Below, one piece after another: positions 60,502 through 64,000 of a stretch of 64,000 bases of DNA. The notes beneath the pieces are model-generated. The model was not told where the DNA came from, made no database searches, and saw nothing but the letters and a program-made list of their open reading frames with translations. This DNA comes from Burkholderia vietnamiensis LMG 10929 (GTDB lineage: Bacteria; Pseudomonadota; Gammaproteobacteria; Burkholderiales; Burkholderiaceae): NCBI RefSeq assembly GCF_000959445.1, contig NZ_CP009632.1, forward strand, positions 930,001-994,000, given 5' to 3'. How positions within the stretch are numbered: the stretch's first letter is position 1; each line of letters starts with the position of its first letter. The position numbers and the translations under genes are program-made.

Positions 60502-61404
60502 ATGCAAGTCGATCTCGGCGATCTGAACGCGTTCGTGGCGGTGGCGCGCGCGAGGGGCTTTCGCGAGGCCGCGCGGCTGGCCGACGCGAGCGCGTCGGGG
60601 CTCAGCGAGGCGGTGCGCCGGCTGGAGGCGCAGTTGGGAGTCCGGCTGCTGCACCGGACGACGCGCAGCGTGTCGCCGACCGAAGCCGGCGAGCGTCTGC
60701 TGGCGCGGCTCACGCCCGCGCTGAGCGAGGTGCAGGCCGCGCTCGACGTGGTGAACACGTTCCGCGAGCGGCCGGTCGGCACGCTCAAGCTCAATGTGCC
60801 GACCAGCGCGGCGCGGCTCGTGCTGCCGTCGATCATCCCGCGCTTTCTCGACGCGTATCCGGAGATCCGGCTCGACATCGTCGCGGACGAGAGCTTCGTC
60901 GATATCCTGGCGGCCGGCTGCGACGCCGGCATACGCTACGACGACCGCCTCGAACAGGACATGATCGCCGTGCCGATCGGCCCGCGCTCGCAGCGCTTCG
61001 CGACCGCGGCGGCGCCCGCCTATCTCGCGCGGCGCGGCCGGCCGGCCCATCCGCGCGAGCTGCTCGACCACGCGTGCCTGCGCGGCCGGTTCGCGAGCGG
61101 CGCGATGCCGGCGTGGGAGTTCGAGCGCGACGGCGAAGTGGTGCGCGTCGAGCCGTCGGGGCCGCTCGTCGTGCAGATCGGCGGCGCCGTCGATCTCGTC
61201 GTCGATGCCGCATGCGCGGGCGTCGGCATCGTCCACCTGTACGAAGACTGGCTCGCGCCGCAGCTCGCGAGCGGCGCGCTCGAGCCCGTGCTCGACGCGT
61301 GGTGGCGGCCGTTCTCCGGCCCGTATCTGTACTATCCGGGCCGGCGCTTCGTGCCCGCGCCGCTGCGCGCCTTCGTCGACTTCATCAAGGCCGAGGCCGC
61401 GTAA
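60502..61404 (+). CDS. LysR-family transcriptional regulator
   Basis: The product is 300 residues. The helix-turn-helix (DLNAFVAVARARGFREAARL, ADASASGLSEAVRRLEAQLG, LLHRTTRSVSPTEAGERL) and the effector domain (GTLKLNVPTSAARLVLPSII, VDILAAGCDAGIRYDDRLEQ) are complete, with the CrgA-like C-terminus. It is divergent from the pdxI-like gene, its likely target. Its 3' end (FVDFIKAEAA) is the source of the downstream 161-bp repeats. Confidence 0.9.
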   Translation: MQVDLGDLNAFVAVARARGFREAARLADASASGLSEAVRRLEAQLGVRLLHRTTRSVSPTEAGERLLARLTPALSEVQAALDVVNTFRERPVGTLKLNVPTSAARLVLPSIIPRFLDAYPEIRLDIVADESFVDILAAGCDAGIRYDDRLEQDMIAVPIGPRSQRFATAAAPAYLARRGRPAHPRELLDHACLRGRFASGAMPAWEFERDGEVVRVEPSGPLVVQIGGAVDLVVDAACAGVGIVHLYEDWLAPQLASGALEPVLDAWWRPFSGPYLYYPGRRFVPAPLRAFVDFIKAEAA

Positions 61405-61748
61405 CGCATGACGTGGCGCGGGTGTCCGACGGCCGCCGGATCACCGTAGCCCCACGTCGATGTCGACCGTGGTCCGCGCGGGCTTTCCGTCGCCTAAGCA
61501 CACACACCGCTATACCTGCACCGCTGCATACGTTCGCCAACTTCATCAAGGCCGACGCCGCGTAACGCATGACGTGGCGCGGGTGTCCGACGGCCGCCGG
61601 ATCACCGTAGCCACACGTCGATGTCGGCCGTGGTCCGCGCGGGCTTTCCGTCGCCTAAGCACACACACCGCTATACCTGCACCGTTGCACACGTTCGCCG
61701 ATTTCATCGAGGCCGACGCCGCGTAGCGCATGACGTGGCGCGGATGTC
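61369..61748 (+). repeat. 161-bp tandem repeat, two full and two partial copies
   Basis: Full copies span 61405-61565 and 61566-61726, with only a few differences. Each begins CGCATGACGTGGCGCG and ends with a copy of the 3' end of the lysR gene (TTCATCAAGGCC to the stop). A partial first copy is the lysR end itself (61369-61404), and about 20 bases of another start follow 61727. The array therefore amplified a gene end plus its downstream spacer. Confidence 0.9.
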
Positions 61749-61788
61749 CCCGCCCGCGCCCGCCTTCCGCCCCACAAGCCCCCCACCT

Positions 61789-63027
61789 CTACACAAGCCG
61801 CACCGCCAGCGCCGGCAGCATCACACACGCGCCGATCGCCAGAAACTTCCCCGCGCTCACCTGCAGCCCGTCGCGCCGGATCGCCGCGAGCCACAGGATC
61901 GTCGCGAGCGAGCCGGTGACGGACAGGTTCGGCCCGAGATCGACGCCGATCAGCAGCGCATCAACCACCGGCTGCGGGCTGTGCGCGACGCCCACGATCG
62001 CGCCGGCGACGAGCCCCGCAGGCAGGTTGTTGACGAGGTTCGACGCCAGCGCGATGGCGACGCCCGACGCGGCCGCCGCATGCGCCGTACCGCCGGCCGT
62101 CAGCGTGCGCAGCAACGCCGCCAGCGCATCCACCGCGCCGGTCCGCTCGAGCGCCTCGACCAGCACGAACAGTCCGGCCACGAGCGGCAGCACGCTCCAC
62201 GAAATCGCGCGCAGCGTCGGCCCGCAGGCCGCGCGATCGCGCGCCAGCACACAGGCCGCGGTCAGCGCGCCGGCCAGCGCAGTCGGCAAGCCGAGCGGCC
62301 GGTCGAGCAGCGACACGATCATCAGTGCGGCGGCCGTCGCCGCGATGCCGGCCAACGCGATGCGCGCGCCCGCGCTCAGCGAGGGCACCGGCAGATCGCA
62401 CGCACACCGGCCGCGCAACGCGTGACGCTGCGTCGCGCGCAGCATCGCGTAGGTACACGCGATCGACGCGATGGACGGCAGCGCGAAGCGTGCGAGCCAG
62501 GTGCCGAGCGCGGGCATGTGCGCACCGTACAGCACGAGATTCGCGGGGTTCGAGATCGGCAGCACGAAGCTCGCCGCGTTCGCGACGAACGCGCAGACGT
62601 ACAGCAGCGGCAGCGGGTCCGTCTTCGCGCGGCGCGCAGCCGCGAACACGGCCGGCGTCAGCACGACGGCGGTCGCGTCGTTCGACAGGAACACGGTCGT
62701 GACGGTGCCGACCAGATAGACGAGCGCGAACAGCCGCCGCGGCGAACCGCGCGCGCCGTTCACGACGTGGGCCGCGACCCAGTCGAACAACCCCTCGCGC
62801 CGCGCCACTTCGGACAGCAGCATCATCCCGGTCAGGAACGGGTACACGTCGCCGCCTTTCGCCACGGCCGCGAGCGCCGCGTCGGCCGGCAACAGGCCGA
62901 GGGCGACCAGCAGCACCGCGCCGGCCACGGCCCAGATCGCCTCGGGCCAGCCGAACGGCCGCACGATCACGCCGGCGGTCGCGAGCGCGGCGATCGACCA
63001 CGCGAACGGAGCGGAATTCATCGGCAT
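61789..63027 (-). CDS. ArsB/SLC13-type membrane transporter
   Basis: The product is 412 residues with about 11 predicted helices. GWPEAIWAVAGAVLLVALGL, FLTGMMLLSEVARREGLFDW, VFLSNDATAVVLTPAVFAAA, ANAASFVLPISNPANLVLYG and the second half (LVAGLFVLVEALERTGAVDA, NLVNNLPAGLVAGAIVGVAH) follow the inverted-repeat layout of the ion-transporter superfamily, with the two hairpin motifs SNDATAVVLTP and SNLVNNLPAGL. ArsB exports arsenite and relatives carry dicarboxylates or sodium. No ars genes are present, so the substrate is open. Starts at 63027 or 63021 are possible. Confidence 0.83.
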   Translation of the reverse strand: MPMNSAPFAWSIAALATAGVIVRPFGWPEAIWAVAGAVLLVALGLLPADAALAAVAKGGDVYPFLTGMMLLSEVARREGLFDWVAAHVVNGARGSPRRLFALVYLVGTVTTVFLSNDATAVVLTPAVFAAARRAKTDPLPLLYVCAFVANAASFVLPISNPANLVLYGAHMPALGTWLARFALPSIASIACTYAMLRATQRHALRGRCACDLPVPSLSAGARIALAGIAATAAALMIVSLLDRPLGLPTALAGALTAACVLARDRAACGPTLRAISWSVLPLVAGLFVLVEALERTGAVDALAALLRTLTAGGTAHAAAASGVAIALASNLVNNLPAGLVAGAIVGVAHSPQPVVDALLIGVDLGPNLSVTGSLATILWLAAIRRDGLQVSAGKFLAIGACVMLPALAVRLV

Positions 63028-63058
63028 ACCGGGCGGCTGCAATGCATCGACGCGCGCT

Positions 63059-64000
63059 TCATCGCGATGCGACCGGCAGGTCGGCCGGCTCACCGCCGTC
63101 CGCGCCGCCCGGCGGCTTGCCGCACGCCGCGCGCAGCGAGCGCGCATAGCCGAGCCACAGCGCGAGCGAGCCGGTCGACACCGCGCCCAGCACGACGAAC
63201 GCGACCGGATAACCGTAATGCTGCGCGAGTACGCCGCCGAGCGTCGGGCTGAGCGCCGCGCCGATGCCCTGCACGGTCGCGACCGCGCCCTGCCCGGCGT
63301 TCACGTGGCCCGTGCCGTCGAGCAGGCGCACGACGAGCGCCGGCACGACGACGCTTTGCAGGCCGGCGCCGATCCCGTCGAGGATCTGCACCGGCCACAC
63401 GCCGGCCTCGCTCATCAGCGCGGCCGCGAGCACGCCGCGCAGCGGCAGCGCCAGATACGACAGCAGCAGCACGCACCAGTATCCGTGCGCACGAATCAGC
63501 CGCGGCGCGCACCACGCCGCCGCGATCATCACGCATTGCGCGATCACGATGGTCTGCGCGGTAAACACGCTCGGATCGCTGCGGTGCGCGGCGACGACGC
63601 CCATTCCGTACAGCGGCAGCATCGCCGCGTTGCCGAGATGGAACAGCGCGAGCGATACGCCGAGCAGCACCAGCGGCCGGTTCGCGGCCACCGAGCGCCA
63701 TGCGCGCGCAGGCCGCGCCGCGCCGCCGGCCGAGCGGCCGCGATCCGACGCCGGCTCGCCGCGCGCGCGGCCGGCTGCGTCGTCCGGCATCGCGAGGCCG
63801 CGCGCGCACGCATGGTCGATCGCCCGCGCCGGAATCGCGCACGCGCTCACGATCGCGAGCACCGCGAACGCGGCGACGAGCGCGAACACGGCATCGAATC
63901 CCGCGTGCCAGCCGAGCCAGCCGGCGAGTGCGGCGCCGACCACGTTGCCGGCGTGATTCGCCATCTGGTTGCGGCCGAACTGGCGGTCGAAGCCCTGTCT
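63059..64000 (-). CDS. MFS transporter, C-terminal part (5' end outside window)
   Basis: The frame is open through the right edge, so the first helices lie beyond the window. The 313 residues present include GFDRQFGRNQMANHAGNVVG, GAALAGWLGWHAGFDAVFAL, PLVLLGVSLALFHLGNAAML, QIVLIAQCVMI-like helices and GLQSVVVPALVVRLLDGTGH in the C-terminal bundle. This is a 12-helix major-facilitator layout with a charged central loop of about 60 residues. It is followed by the ArsB-type gene on the same strand 31 bp later, so the two may be co-transcribed. The substrate is unknown. Confidence 0.85.
   Translation of the reverse strand, partial: RQGFDRQFGRNQMANHAGNVVGAALAGWLGWHAGFDAVFALVAAFAVLAIVSACAIPARAIDHACARGLAMPDDAAGRARGEPASDRGRSAGGAARPARAWRSVAANRPLVLLGVSLALFHLGNAAMLPLYGMGVVAAHRSDPSVFTAQTIVIAQCVMIAAAWCAPRLIRAHGYWCVLLLSYLALPLRGVLAAALMSEAGVWPVQILDGIGAGLQSVVVPALVVRLLDGTGHVNAGQGAVATVQGIGAALSPTLGGVLAQHYGYPVAFVVLGAVSTGSLALWLGYARSLRAACGKPPGGADGGEPADLPVASR

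Noticed and set aside
61460..61726. Plus-strand ORF through the 161-bp repeats ending in FIEADAA
   Set aside because: The frame exists only because the repeat carries a copied gene end. It has no ribosome site or domain.
61789..63027. Arsenite resistance operon
   Set aside because: The transporter resembles ArsB in fold, but no arsR, arsC or arsH gene lies nearby, so an arsenic role is not supported.

Overview
The window is GC-rich DNA with strong G/C bias at third codon positions. Its gene content (many LysR regulators, RND efflux, DUF4148 secreted proteins, class A PAP2 phosphatase, several chemoreceptors, broad amine and opine-type catabolism) points to a Burkholderia-like betaproteobacterium, probably a secondary replicon. 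This is inferred from gene style; no rRNA, tRNA or CRISPR array was seen.

Layout. 1-6.8 kb: a LysR fragment, an alginate-export-type outer membrane protein, a periplasmic VOC protein, a DUF1275 membrane protein divergent from a TetR regulator, an FAD monooxygenase and two small exported proteins. 7.0-15.8 kb: an RND efflux operon (pump, fusion protein, outer membrane factor) facing a CusRS-like two-component pair. Three similar 18-bp boxes lie in front of the pump and of the response regulator. A 184-bp tandem duplication between the last two efflux genes has made a small chimeric ORF.

16.0-31.1 kb: a leftward catabolic block. It contains a GNAT acetyltransferase, M20 amidohydrolase, aldehyde dehydrogenase, three FAD amine/amino-acid oxidases (two of them PuuB-like paralogues), a bicupin, an AraC regulator and a complete opine/peptide-type ABC importer. 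A 15-bp dyad close to TTAAGCG-C-CGCTTAA occurs upstream of four transcription units, which suggests one regulon that imports and oxidises an unidentified amine, opine or acylated amino compound.

31.7-41.3 kb: an accessory segment less biased to G/C and rich in insertion sequences. It has a livJ-type binding-protein gene split precisely by an IS5-family element (TTA target duplication), a DadA-like oxidase divergent from a MocR regulator with a clear operator array, an IS110/IS1111-type element whose flank may encode a bridge RNA, a dCache chemoreceptor and an IS3 relic.

41.3-53.1 kb: a second chemoreceptor, a haloacid dehalogenase, a second amine-catabolism cluster (GNAT paralogue, GhrA-like reductase, class III aminotransferase, AsnC/Lrp regulator, semialdehyde dehydrogenase), a diguanylate cyclase and a third chemoreceptor. 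53.2-64 kb: a lipoprotein acid phosphatase fused to autotransporter-type repeats, DUF72, a 56-residue membrane protein, LysR/NmrA and LysR/PdxI divergent pairs, a cupin, 161-bp tandem repeats copied partly from the 3' end of a lysR gene, an ArsB/SLC13-type transporter and the end of an MFS gene.
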